Shown: positions 17,658 to 25,545 of the stretch, piece by piece
Numbering within the stretch: position 1 is the stretch's first letter
How the letters are laid out: every line of letters starts with the position of its first letter
NCBI RefSeq assembly: GCF_022430545.2
Contig: NZ_CP092488.2
Coordinates: 3,100,001-3,164,000 of the forward strand
DNA: 64,000 bases
DNA from: Mycobacterium paraterrae
Lineage (GTDB): Bacteria > Actinomycetota > Actinomycetes > Mycobacteriales > Mycobacteriaceae
Direction: 5' to 3'
Made by a program: the position numbers and the translations under genes
The notes under the pieces: model-generated
Told to the model about the DNA's origin: nothing
Database searches by the model: none
The model's input: the letters and a program-made list of their open reading frames with translations, nothing else

Positions 17658-17747
17658 CCACGTCCGGAACGGAGGCCGGACCCCGAAGCAGTTGGTCGGG
17701 AACGGGCTGGGAATTGAGACCTCCGCATAGAGAAGGAATGCCACCCC

Positions 17748-18122
17748 ATGGCTCGACTAATGGGCGTCGACCTCCCGCGCGATAAGCGCATGGAGGTCGC
17801 GCTGACGTACATCTTCGGCATCGGCCGGACTCGTTCGATCGAGATCCTCGCCGCGACCGGGATCGACAAGGATCTGCGCACCAAGGACCTCACCGACGAC
17901 CAGGTGACCCAGATGCGCGACTACATCGAAAGCAATCTCAAGGTCGAGGGTGACCTGCGCCGTGAAGTGCAGGCCGACATCCGCCGCAAGATCGAGATCG
18001 GCTGCTACCAGGGCCTTCGGCACCGCCGCGGCCTGCCTGTGCGTGGTCAGCGCACCAAGACCAATGCGCGTACCCGCAAGGGTCCGAAGCGCACCATCGC
18101 CGGCAAGAAGAAGGCCAGGTAA
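17748..18122 (+). CDS. rpsM: Ribosomal protein uS13
   Basis: The 124-residue head protein of the 30S subunit contacts P-site tRNA. It has the family start MARLMGVDLPRDKRMEVALTY, the helix-hairpin-helix-like GIGRTRSIEIL, and the basic C-terminal tail LPVRGQRTKTNARTRKGPKR. An AGAAGGA ribosome binding site precedes the ATG. rpsK follows after 3 bases. Confidence 0.97.
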   Translation: MARLMGVDLPRDKRMEVALTYIFGIGRTRSIEILAATGIDKDLRTKDLTDDQVTQMRDYIESNLKVEGDLRREVQADIRRKIEIGCYQGLRHRRGLPVRGQRTKTNARTRKGPKRTIAGKKKAR

Positions 18123-18125
18123 GTC

Positions 18126-18542
18126 ATGCCCCCAGCAAAGAAGGCCGCCTCCGCGCCCAAGAAGGGTCAGAAGACCCGGCGCCGGGAAAAGAAGAACGTC
18201 CCGCACGGCGCCGCGCACATCAAGAGCACGTTCAACAACACGATCGTGACGATCACCGACCTGCAGGGCAACGTCCTGGCGTGGGCGTCGTCGGGTCACG
18301 TCGGCTTCAAGGGGTCGCGTAAGTCGACGCCGTTCGCCGCACAGCTGGCCGCCGAGAACGCCGCCCGCAAGGCGCAGGAGCACGGCGTCCGCAAGGTCGA
18401 CGTGTTCGTCAAGGGCCCCGGTTCGGGCCGCGAGACCGCGATCCGTTCACTGCAGGCCGCCGGCCTCGAGGTCGGCGCCATCTCCGACGTCACCCCCCAG
18501 CCGCACAACGGCTGCCGCCCGCCCAAGCGCAGAAGGGTCTAG
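18126..18542 (+). CDS. rpsK: Ribosomal protein uS11
   Basis: The 138-residue 30S platform protein contains HIKSTFNNTIVTITDLQGN, SSGHVGFKGSRKSTPFAAQ and the C-terminal TPQPHNGCRPPKRRRV. Length and motifs are typical for actinobacteria, including the Lys/Ala-rich N-terminal extension. It lies between rpsM and rpsD with very short gaps. Confidence 0.97.
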   Translation: MPPAKKAASAPKKGQKTRRREKKNVPHGAAHIKSTFNNTIVTITDLQGNVLAWASSGHVGFKGSRKSTPFAAQLAAENAARKAQEHGVRKVDVFVKGPGSGRETAIRSLQAAGLEVGAISDVTPQPHNGCRPPKRRRV

Positions 18543-18552
18543 GTAAGAAGAC

Positions 18553-19158
18553 ATGGCTCGTTACACCGGACCCGTCACCCGCAAGTCGCGCCGTCTCGGC
18601 GTCGACCTGGTCGGTGGTGACCAGTCGTTCGAGAAGCGCCCCTACCCGCCCGGTCAGCACGGCCGCGCGCGGATCAAGGAGAGCGAGTACCGCCAGCAGC
18701 TGCAGGAGAAGCAGAAGGCCCGCTTCACCTACGGCGTGATGGAGAAGCAGTTCCGCCGCTACTACGAAGAAGCGGCCGGCCGTCCCGGCAAGACCGGTGA
18801 CGAGCTGCTGCAGATCCTGGAAAGCCGGCTCGACAACGTCGTGTACCGCTCGGGCATCGCCCGCACCCGCCGGATGGCGCGTCAGCTCGTCAGCCACGGC
18901 CACTTCACGGTCAACGGCGTCAAGGTGACGATCCCCAGCTACCGGGTGTCGCAGTACGACATCATCGACATCAAGGGCAAGTCGCTGAACACGGTCCCGT
19001 TCCAGATCGCCCGCGAGACCGCCGGCGACCGTCCGATCCCCAGCTGGATCCAGGTGGTCGGCGAGCAGCAGCGCATCCTGATCCACCAGTTGCCCGAGCG
19101 CGCGCAGATCGAAGTGCCGCTCACCGAGCAGCTCATCGTCGAGTACTACTCGAAGTAA
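18553..19158 (+). CDS. rpsD: Ribosomal protein uS4 (zinc-free form)
   Basis: This 201-residue primary 16S rRNA binder carries the S4 RNA-binding domain (ESRLDNVVYRSGIARTRRMAR, LVSHGHFTVNG). The N-terminus (MARYTGPVTRKSRRLGVDLVG) lacks the Cys-based zinc finger, so it is the C- form. It is followed by a strong 10-bp hairpin before rpoA. Confidence 0.97.
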   Translation: MARYTGPVTRKSRRLGVDLVGGDQSFEKRPYPPGQHGRARIKESEYRQQLQEKQKARFTYGVMEKQFRRYYEEAAGRPGKTGDELLQILESRLDNVVYRSGIARTRRMARQLVSHGHFTVNGVKVTIPSYRVSQYDIIDIKGKSLNTVPFQIARETAGDRPIPSWIQVVGEQQRILIHQLPERAQIEVPLTEQLIVEYYSK

Positions 19159-19161
19159 GAC

Positions 19162-19185
19162 CACTCGCGCCAACCGGCGCGAGTG
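19162..19185 (+). other. Hairpin between rpsD and rpoA
   Basis: CACTCGCGCC and GGCGCGAGTG form a perfect 10-bp stem closed by an AACC loop, starting 3 bases after the rpsD stop. No T-tract follows. It may tune rpoA level relative to ribosomal proteins by attenuation or by blocking 3' decay. Confidence 0.5.
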
Positions 19186-19234
19186 CCTCAACGGCATCAA
19201 ATAGCGGGTGCCGAGAAGGAGATAACGAAACACC

Positions 19235-20281
19235 ATGCTGATTTCACAGCGACCCACTCTGTCCGAAGAGGTCATCAGCGACAGCCGTTCGCAGTTCGTC
19301 ATCGAGCCGCTGGAGCCGGGATTCGGCTACACGCTGGGCAACTCGCTGCGGCGCACGCTGCTGTCCTCGATTCCGGGCGCGGCCGTCACCAGCATCCGCA
19401 TCGACGGTGTGCTGCACGAGTTCACCACCGTGCCGGGTGTCAAGGAAGACGTCACCGACATCATCCTGAACCTCAAGAGCCTGGTCGTGTCCTCCGAGGA
19501 GGACGAGCCGGTCACCATGTACCTGCGCAAGCAGGGCCCGGGTGAGGTCACCGCCGGTGACATCGTGCCGCCGGCGGGCGTCACCGTGCACAACCCCGAC
19601 ATGCACATCGCGACCCTGAACGACAAGGGCAAGCTCGAGATCGAGCTCGTCGTCGAGCGCGGCCGCGGTTACGTCCCGGCCGTGCAGAACAAGGCCTCGG
19701 GTGCCGAAATCGGCCGTATCCCGGTCGATTCCATCTACTCGCCGGTCCTGAAGGTCACCTACAAGGTGGACGCGACGCGTGTCGAGCAGCGCACCGACTT
19801 CGACAAGCTGATCCTCGACGTCGAGACCAAGAGCTCGATCGGCCCCCGTGACGCGCTGGCGTCCGCGGGTAAGACGCTGGTCGAATTGTTCGGTCTGGCA
19901 CGGGAACTCAACGTCGAAGCCGAGGGCATCGAGATCGGCCCGTCGCCGGCCGAGGCCGACCACATCGCGTCGTTCGCCCTGCCGATCGACGACCTGGACC
20001 TGACCGTGCGCTCGTACAACTGCCTCAAGCGGGAGGGCGTGCACACCGTCGGCGAGTTGGTCTCGCGTACCGAGTCCGACCTGCTCGACATCCGCAACTT
20101 CGGTCAGAAGTCCATCGACGAGGTCAAGGTCAAGCTGCACCAGCTGGGCCTGTCGCTCAAGGACAGCCCGGCCAGCTTCGACCCGTCGGAGGTCGCCGGC
20201 TACGACGTCGCCACCGGTACCTGGTCCGCCGAGGCCGCCGCCTACGACGACCAGGACTACGCCGAAACCGAACAGCTCTAA
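19235..20281 (+). CDS. rpoA: RNA polymerase alpha subunit
   Basis: RpoA nucleates the core polymerase. The 348-residue protein has the N-terminal assembly domain (EPLEPGFGYTLGNSLRRTLL) and the C-terminal DNA- and activator-binding domain (LDLTVRSYNCLKREGVHTVG, RNFGQKSIDEVK) with an acidic tail. AAGGAG lies 7 bases before the ATG. Length and motifs match other mycobacteria. Confidence 0.98.
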   Translation: MLISQRPTLSEEVISDSRSQFVIEPLEPGFGYTLGNSLRRTLLSSIPGAAVTSIRIDGVLHEFTTVPGVKEDVTDIILNLKSLVVSSEEDEPVTMYLRKQGPGEVTAGDIVPPAGVTVHNPDMHIATLNDKGKLEIELVVERGRGYVPAVQNKASGAEIGRIPVDSIYSPVLKVTYKVDATRVEQRTDFDKLILDVETKSSIGPRDALASAGKTLVELFGLARELNVEAEGIEIGPSPAEADHIASFALPIDDLDLTVRSYNCLKREGVHTVGELVSRTESDLLDIRNFGQKSIDEVKVKLHQLGLSLKDSPASFDPSEVAGYDVATGTWSAEAAAYDDQDYAETEQL

Positions 20282-20297
20282 CCCGTTCGGTGACGAT

Positions 20298-20316
20298 GCG
20301 GCCGTTGTTCGGCCGC
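20298..20316 (+). other. Hairpin between rpoA and rplQ
   Basis: GCGGCCG and CGGCCGC form a 7-bp stem with a TTGTT loop, preceded by GACGAT and followed by TGAGGA. That flanking context resembles the MIRU-like repeats at 42088 and 53587, though it is a single divergent copy. No T-tract follows. Confidence 0.35.
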
Positions 20317-20392
20317 TGAGGAACCGGACACAACCAACGTCCGTCCCGGCCCTACCTGATACGGGGGTCGGCCACTTCAAGGAGAAGTCGCA

Positions 20393-20968
20393 ATGCCCAA
20401 GCCCACCAAGGGTCCTCGCCTCGGCGGGTCGTCTGCACACCAGAAGGCGATCCTGGCCAACCTGGCGACGGCGCTGTTCGAGCACGGCCGCATCAAGACG
20501 ACCGAGCCCAAGGCGCGGGCATTGCGGCCCTACGCCGAGAAGCTGATCACCCACGCCAAGAAGGGCACGCTGCACAACCGGCGCGAGGTGCTCAAGAAGA
20601 TCCGCGACAAGGACGTGGTGCACGCCCTGTTCGCTGAGATCGGCCCGCACTTTGCCGACCGCAACGGTGGCTACACGCGCATCATCAAGGTCGAGAACCG
20701 CAAGGGCGACAACGCGCCCATGGCGGTCATCGAACTGGTGCAGGAGAAGACGGTGACGTCTGAGGCCGACCGTGCGCGTCGGGTCGGCGCGTCGAAGGCG
20801 GCCGCCAAGGCCCCAGTGGCCGCCGCGGCAGCGCCGCAGGCCGCGGTGGAGCCGGAGGCGGTCGAGGAGCCGACAACGGTCGAGGCCGAGGCTCCCGTTG
20901 AGGCGGAGGCCGCTGAGGCGGAGACCACCACCGCCGAAGCCGAGGCCGGAGACGCTGACGAGTCCTGA
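20393..20968 (+). CDS. rplQ: Ribosomal protein bL17
   Basis: The 191-residue 50S protein has the family core at the N-terminus (MPKPTKGPRLGGSSAHQKAI, TTEPKARALRPYAEKLITHA) and, as in mycobacteria, a long Ala/Glu/Val-rich tail after about residue 125 that is likely disordered. AAGGAGAAG precedes the ATG. It is the last ribosomal gene of the operon; truA follows immediately. Confidence 0.96.
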   Translation: MPKPTKGPRLGGSSAHQKAILANLATALFEHGRIKTTEPKARALRPYAEKLITHAKKGTLHNRREVLKKIRDKDVVHALFAEIGPHFADRNGGYTRIIKVENRKGDNAPMAVIELVQEKTVTSEADRARRVGASKAAAKAPVAAAAAPQAAVEPEAVEEPTTVEAEAPVEAEAAEAETTTAEAEAGDADES

Positions 20969-20987
20969 CCAGGAGCCGTTGAACGAC

Positions 20988-21848
20988 GTGCCCGCCATCG
21001 AAGCCGATGGCGGGTACGTTCGTCTTAGGCTCGACATCGCCTACGACGGAACGGAATTCGCCGGTTGGGCGACGCAGGCCGGGCAGCGCACCGTCGCGGG
21101 TGTTCTCGAGGAATCGCTGTCGACGGTGTTCCGCAGCCCGGTGCGGCTGCGCGCTGCCGGGCGCACCGATACCGGCGTGCATGCCACCGGCCAGGTAGCC
21201 CACGTCGACGTCCCCGCCGACGCGCTGCCCAACGTCTATCCACGCACCCCTCGGCCGAATCAGGCCGAATTCCAGCCGCTGGTTCGTCGGCTGGGCCGCC
21301 TGCTGCCCGCCGACGTCCGCGTCCGCGACATCGTCCGTGCGGCAGCCGGTTTCGACGCCCGCTTCTCCGCGCTGCGCCGGCACTATGTCTACCGGATCTC
21401 GACGGCGGTCTACGGGGTGGAACCGCATCAGGCCCGCTACATCACCAGCTGGCCCCGGTCGCTCGACGTCGACGCGATGTCGTCGGCATCGCAGAAGCTG
21501 TTGGGCCTGAACGATTTTGCCGCGTTCTGCCGTCACCGCGAGGGCGCGACCACGATTCGCGACCTGCAGCGGTTCGACTGGGAGCTCGACGGTGACCTGA
21601 TCACCGCCCACGTCACCGCCGACGCGTTCTGCTGGTCGATGGTGCGCTCACTGGTCGGAGCGGTGCTGTCGGTCGGTGAACACCGGCGCACCGCGGACTG
21701 GTGCGCCGCATTACTCGGCGACACAAAGCGTTCCAGTGATTTCGCCGCCGCGCCGGCGCGGGGGCTGACGCTAGTCGGCGTCGACTATCCGCCCGACAGT
21801 GAGTTGCAGGCGCGGACGTTGATCACCCGCGACTTGCGGACCCGCTAG
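20988..21848 (+). CDS. truA: tRNA pseudouridine(38-40) synthase
   Basis: TruA makes pseudouridine at positions 38-40 of the tRNA anticodon arm. The family sequence starts at VRLRLDIAYDGTEFAGWATQ, with the catalytic Asp in RAAGRTDTGVHATGQ and FDARFSALRRHYVYRI downstream. Start choice is uncertain: GTG 20988 (286 residues) lies 12 bases after AGGAG at 20971, while TTG 20979 is only 3 bases after it. It follows rplQ by about 20 bases and overlaps the convergent cutinase gene by 4 bases. Confidence 0.92.
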   Translation: MPAIEADGGYVRLRLDIAYDGTEFAGWATQAGQRTVAGVLEESLSTVFRSPVRLRAAGRTDTGVHATGQVAHVDVPADALPNVYPRTPRPNQAEFQPLVRRLGRLLPADVRVRDIVRAAAGFDARFSALRRHYVYRISTAVYGVEPHQARYITSWPRSLDVDAMSSASQKLLGLNDFAAFCRHREGATTIRDLQRFDWELDGDLITAHVTADAFCWSMVRSLVGAVLSVGEHRRTADWCAALLGDTKRSSDFAAAPARGLTLVGVDYPPDSELQARTLITRDLRTR

Positions 21849-22465
21849 AGCCGGCCCGCGACGAAGTTCGCGGCCTGATCCACCAGGCCCGAGTCGATGT
21901 AGGACGGCTGCAAGTGTGACGACCAGTGCATGTCGTGGATGCCCGGTTTGCAGATCGGGTCACCTTGCGCGCACTGGTCAATCGTCTTGCCTGCGAAAGC
22001 GGGGGCGACGTGGTGGGTGCCATTACCGAACAAGGCGACCGCCGCGACGTGCCGATCCATACCCGGGGGTATACGCCCCGCGGTCGCTACGTCAGCCACT
22101 TCGGCGCCGAGGGAATAGCCGCCGAGCACCTCGCGGGTGTCCGGGCAACTTCTGGCCATGGATTGAACGTGCCCGGCCATGTCATTGGCGCCGCTCTCGA
22201 CATCGATATTTGCCGGATAGTTGACGCCATAGGCCCCGACCGACATGTTCGGCACCTTTGCGCGCAGCGAATTGGTCAATGCGTCGCCGACCGCGCCGAG
22301 TCCGGGTGGCTCCTCACGGCCGCGGGCGAACACCACCTCTACACCGGGGCAGGCAGCGGAGGCATGTGGCAGCGGCGTCCATGCCAGGGGAGCGAAGGCC
22401 GGGGCGGCCAGCAAACCGGCCGCGAACGTCGCCACCGCTGCTAGACGGAATAGGCCGGATCGCAT
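21845..22465 (-). CDS. Secreted cutinase-family esterase 1
   Basis: The 206-residue product has a signal peptide (MRSGLFRLAAVATFAAGLLA...) and a cutinase alpha/beta-hydrolase domain: CPGVEVVFARGREEP, nucleophile Ser in GGYSLGAEV, catalytic Asp region CAQGDPICKPG and His in SSHLQPSYIDSG. Mycobacterial cutinases are carboxylesterases or phospholipase-like enzymes at the cell surface. ATG 22465 is preferred over TTG 22471 because TACCGT lies 6 bases upstream of it. It is one of three neighbouring cutinase genes. Confidence 0.92.
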   Translation of the reverse strand: MRSGLFRLAAVATFAAGLLAAPAFAPLAWTPLPHASAACPGVEVVFARGREEPPGLGAVGDALTNSLRAKVPNMSVGAYGVNYPANIDVESGANDMAGHVQSMARSCPDTREVLGGYSLGAEVADVATAGRIPPGMDRHVAAVALFGNGTHHVAPAFAGKTIDQCAQGDPICKPGIHDMHWSSHLQPSYIDSGLVDQAANFVAGRL

Positions 22466-22471
22466 GAGCAA

Positions 22472-22477
22472 ACGGTA
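22472..22477 (-). promoter_or_regulatory. Predicted -10 hexamer for leaderless cutinase 1
   Basis: On the minus strand TACCGT ends 6 bases before ATG 22465, the spacing expected for a leaderless transcript. Confidence 0.45.
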
Positions 22478-22525
22478 GCCGCTAAGGTTATTCGCCCGCT
22501 GTGAGCAACCTGTAAATCGCGGCGG

Positions 22526-23182
22526 TCAGCCGAGTTTGCCGGCGACGAAGTCGGCCGCCTGGTTCACCATGCCGTCCTGGATGTAGCCGGCGGCCATGTG
22601 CTGGTTCCAGTTGTTTTGCCAGGTGTGCGGATCGGCCGGGTTGCAGATCGGGTCGGCGCCGTGACACAGGTCGATGGTGCGATCGGCATAGAGCCCGTTG
22701 AAGTTCGCGATCGGCCCGACCCAATTGGTGCCGTTGCCGAACAGGGCGATCGCCGCGATGTGCTGATCGGCCCCGGGCGGCAGCGGATTGGTGAAGCCGA
22801 ACATCGCGCCGGGAGCGGCGATCACGACGTCGGTGACCGCGGCGCCCAGCGAGTAGCCGCCCAACACGATGCGGGTGTCGGGACAGCTGTTGATCGTCGA
22901 CTGCACGTGAGCGCTCATGTCGTTGGCGCCGACGGCGACTTCAGTGTCCGCCGGGTAGCGCACCGCATAGAGGCCGATGTTCTTGTGGACCTTCGATCGC
23001 AACGCGCTGACGAAGGCGTTGCCCAGGATCCCGGCGCCGGGTGACTCCTGGCGCCCCCGAGCGAACACCACCTCGGCGTCGGAGCAGGCGGCGGACGCTC
23101 TTGGCGCCGTCGCGGGAGCAAGCAGCAGAGTTGCGGCGAGCAAGCCGGACATCAGCCAGGCCAGCGCGGACCGCGGCGTCAT
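22526..23182 (-). CDS. Secreted cutinase-family esterase 2
   Basis: The 218-residue protein has a signal sequence (MTPRSALAWLMSGLLAATLLL), then CSDAEVVFARGRQESPG, nucleophile GGYSLGAAV, LCHGADPICNPADP and the His-bearing NQHMAAGYIQDG. It is closely related to cutinase 1 (shared FARGR, GAND, PDTR, GGYSLGA). Its start lies only 6 bases after the stop of cutinase 3, so it depends on that gene's transcript. Confidence 0.92.
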   Translation of the reverse strand: MTPRSALAWLMSGLLAATLLLAPATAPRASAACSDAEVVFARGRQESPGAGILGNAFVSALRSKVHKNIGLYAVRYPADTEVAVGANDMSAHVQSTINSCPDTRIVLGGYSLGAAVTDVVIAAPGAMFGFTNPLPPGADQHIAAIALFGNGTNWVGPIANFNGLYADRTIDLCHGADPICNPADPHTWQNNWNQHMAAGYIQDGMVNQAADFVAGKLG

Positions 23183-23188
23183 GTTCTG

Positions 23189-24040
23189 TCAGTGAAAGGA
23201 CGCCGGGGTGGTCTGGTCGACCACGGTCGGGCCGGGTGCACCGGGAACCGGGCCGGGCGCCGGACCCTGACCGGGACCGAACGGGCCCGGAGAGCCGGGA
23301 CCGGGCGGGATACCAAGCGGGCCTGCGGGAATGGTGGGCGCCAGCACCGACAGCAGTCGGGTGGCCACGAAGCTGGCGGCCTGGTTGGTGTAGGTGGGCA
23401 CGTACCCGTCGGTGTGGCCCTTCCACTCGTTGCCCTCGCCGGCGTGACAGATCGGGTCTTCCGGGTTGCAGTAGTCGACGGCCTTGGCGCCGAACATCGC
23501 GCTTTGCGCCGCGATCGAGCCGCCGCTGCGGTCGGCCGGGTTGCCGAACGTGGTGACCGCGATGACGTGGCTGGCGTACTGCGCGGGAAGCGAGTCGCCC
23601 CAGCCGATTCCGCCGATCTGCGTTCCGGTGACGATGTCGACCACCGACGCGCCCTGGGAGTAGCCGCCGAGCACCTGCGGGGTGGCCGGGCACTTGTCGG
23701 CCATCTCCTTGATGTGCTTGATCGCGTCCTTGGCGCCGTCGTTGCCGTGGATCTGCAGGAGGGTGGCGCGGTAGTCGACGGCGTAGGCGTCGACGTTCTT
23801 GCCGGTGTTCTGCCGGATGCCGTCGACGAGGGCCTGGCCGACGCGGCCCAGACCCTTGGGCTCGTCGGTGCCGCGGGCGAAGGTCACCGCGACGTCCGGG
23901 CAGTTGTCGGCCTTCGCCGACGGGGCGGCGCCGGGCGCGACAAGCAACGCACCGGTGCTCAGCAATGCGGCGGCGGTCAGGCTAAATGTGTTTGACCAGG
24001 CGCGACGCGACGCGTAACAGCTCTTACGGCTAATGCTCAC
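23189..24040 (-). CDS. Secreted cutinase-family esterase 3 with Pro/Gly tail
   Basis: The 283-residue protein starts at GTG, has a signal peptide ending near AKA, and the cutinase core CPDVAVTFARGTDEPKG, nucleophile GGYSQGASV, DYCNPEDPICHAGEG and EWKGHTDGYVPTYTNQ. Unlike its two neighbours it ends in a ~45-residue Pro/Gly-rich tail (GPLGIPPGPGSPGPFGPG...), likely disordered and wall-associated. It heads the cutinase 3-2 pair and is divergent from eccB4 by 98 bases, matching the cut genes next to ESX-4 in M. tuberculosis. Confidence 0.92.
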   Translation of the reverse strand: MSISRKSCYASRRAWSNTFSLTAAALLSTGALLVAPGAAPSAKADNCPDVAVTFARGTDEPKGLGRVGQALVDGIRQNTGKNVDAYAVDYRATLLQIHGNDGAKDAIKHIKEMADKCPATPQVLGGYSQGASVVDIVTGTQIGGIGWGDSLPAQYASHVIAVTTFGNPADRSGGSIAAQSAMFGAKAVDYCNPEDPICHAGEGNEWKGHTDGYVPTYTNQAASFVATRLLSVLAPTIPAGPLGIPPGPGSPGPFGPGQGPAPGPVPGAPGPTVVDQTTPASFH

Positions 24041-24046
24041 CAGCTG

Positions 24047-24052
24047 ATTCTA
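24047..24052 (-). promoter_or_regulatory. Predicted -10 hexamer for leaderless cutinase 3
   Basis: Minus-strand TAGAAT, a near-consensus mycobacterial -10, ends 6 bases before GTG 24040, implying a leaderless mRNA for the cutinase pair. Confidence 0.5.
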
Positions 24053-24124
24053 CGGATTTTTGCCACTCTGGTCACATCTTCCGTCGCCTGTGGACCGGCG
24101 GCAGGCTAGGGCGCGGCCGCTGCC

Positions 24125-24130
24125 TATCGT
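24125..24130 (+). promoter_or_regulatory. Predicted -10 hexamer for leaderless eccB4
   Basis: TATCGT ends 8 bases before the eccB4 ATG. With the opposing hexamer at 24047-24052, the 98-base gap appears to hold two divergent leaderless promoters. Confidence 0.45.
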
Positions 24131-24138
24131 GACGAGGG

Positions 24139-25545
24139 ATGGCATGGCATCCGACGACGCGGCTGCAGATCAGTGGACACCGGTTCCTGCGACGGCGGAT
24201 CGAGTGTGCCTTGCTGGGCATCGATCTGCGCGCGGTGAACGAGTCGATCCGCGCCCCGGCGCAGTGGTTGGGCGTCGGACTGGTCCTTGCGGTCGTCTCC
24301 ACCGTCGGGTGCGTGCTGCTGGCTGTGCTGCGTCCGGTGCCGGCCGCGAGCAACGCGCCGATCCTGATGGAGAGGCGTTCGGGAGCGCTATACGTCCGGT
24401 TGGGCGAGACACTGCACCCAGTGCTGAACCTGGCCTCCGCCCGGTTGATCGCACGGACCAATGCTGACCCGCAACCGATGGACGCCGTTGCGCTCCGTCG
24501 CGACAAGCTGGGCGCGACGCTCGGTATCCCCGGAGCGCCGCAGTTCCTCGGCGAGCCGCTGAGCGAAAGCGAATCGAGGTGGACCGTCTGTGACAGCGCC
24601 GACCGGACGACGGTTGTCGTCGGAGCAGCATCGCAACCAGACGCTTTGACGCCTGATCAGACCCTGCTCGTTTCGACGGCGGGTGGGTCGACATATCTAC
24701 TGTTCGCCGGTCGCCGGGCGGTGGTGAATCTGGATGACGCCGCGGTTGTGCGCGCTTTGCGGATCGTCGACCAGGCGCCGCTACAGGTGTCGTCAACTCT
24801 GCTGAACCTGGTCCCGGAGGCGCCGCCGATCGCAGCGCCACGAATTCCTGACGTCGGCAAGCGCGGGCCTGACTCGCTGCCCGGCTTTCCGGTCGGCAGC
24901 GTGCTACGGGTAGCCCGCAGCGGTGGCGACGAATATTACGTGGTGTTGCGGGACGGCGTGCAGCGGGTCGGGCAGCTTGCCGCCGATCTGGTGCGATTCT
25001 CCGATTCGCACGGAACTCGCACGGCGATCCCGGTAGCACCCGATGTCATCCGCGCCACCAAAGCGGTGACGCGGCTGGCGGTGTCCGACTTTCCCGACCG
25101 GTCTTCTCTGCAGGCGCCGGCTCGTGATACGACGATCTGTGCGAGATGGACATCAGCGCCGCCGGGGGGCGCGGCGGTGTCGGTTTCGCTTGGCGCACCG
25201 CCAATTCCGGTCGGGCATGCCCCGGTTATCCTGGCGCAGGCCGACGCGGGAGGACCCGCTGTCGATGCCGTGTATGTGCCACCCGGACGGCTGGCTTACG
25301 TACGAGCGACCAGTCTGTCGGGTGGCGATGCTGCGGCGGGTATTCGCTACCTGATCGCCGACACCGGTGTGCGTTTCTCCGTTCGTGACGACGACGCCGC
25401 CCGGGACCTCGGCCTGCCCCCTACGATGATCCCGGCGCCGTGGCCGATACTGGCCACACTGCCCGCGGGGCCGGATTTAAGCCGAGCCAATGCCTTAGTC
25501 GCACATGACGTTCCGCTCGTTGCCCGATCGACCGGCACGCCGTAG
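24139..25545 (+). CDS. eccB4: ESX-4 type VII secretion core protein EccB
   Basis: The 468-residue protein has the EccB layout: a short cytoplasmic N-terminus with RLQISGHRFLRRRIECALL, one membrane helix (LGVGLVLAVVSTVGCVLLAVL, residues ~50-72) and a large periplasmic repeat domain. EccB forms the periplasmic part of the ESX membrane complex with EccC and EccD. ESX-4 lacks EccE, and none is present. The gene converges on mycP4 with a 51-base overlap. Confidence 0.93.
   Translation: MAWHPTTRLQISGHRFLRRRIECALLGIDLRAVNESIRAPAQWLGVGLVLAVVSTVGCVLLAVLRPVPAASNAPILMERRSGALYVRLGETLHPVLNLASARLIARTNADPQPMDAVALRRDKLGATLGIPGAPQFLGEPLSESESRWTVCDSADRTTVVVGAASQPDALTPDQTLLVSTAGGSTYLLFAGRRAVVNLDDAAVVRALRIVDQAPLQVSSTLLNLVPEAPPIAAPRIPDVGKRGPDSLPGFPVGSVLRVARSGGDEYYVVLRDGVQRVGQLAADLVRFSDSHGTRTAIPVAPDVIRATKAVTRLAVSDFPDRSSLQAPARDTTICARWTSAPPGGAAVSVSLGAPPIPVGHAPVILAQADAGGPAVDAVYVPPGRLAYVRATSLSGGDAAAGIRYLIADTGVRFSVRDDDAARDLGLPPTMIPAPWPILATLPAGPDLSRANALVAHDVPLVARSTGTP

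Noticed and set aside
19244..21037. 597-codon minus-strand ORF
   Set aside because: Antisense across rpoA and rplQ; no start signal or recognisable domain.
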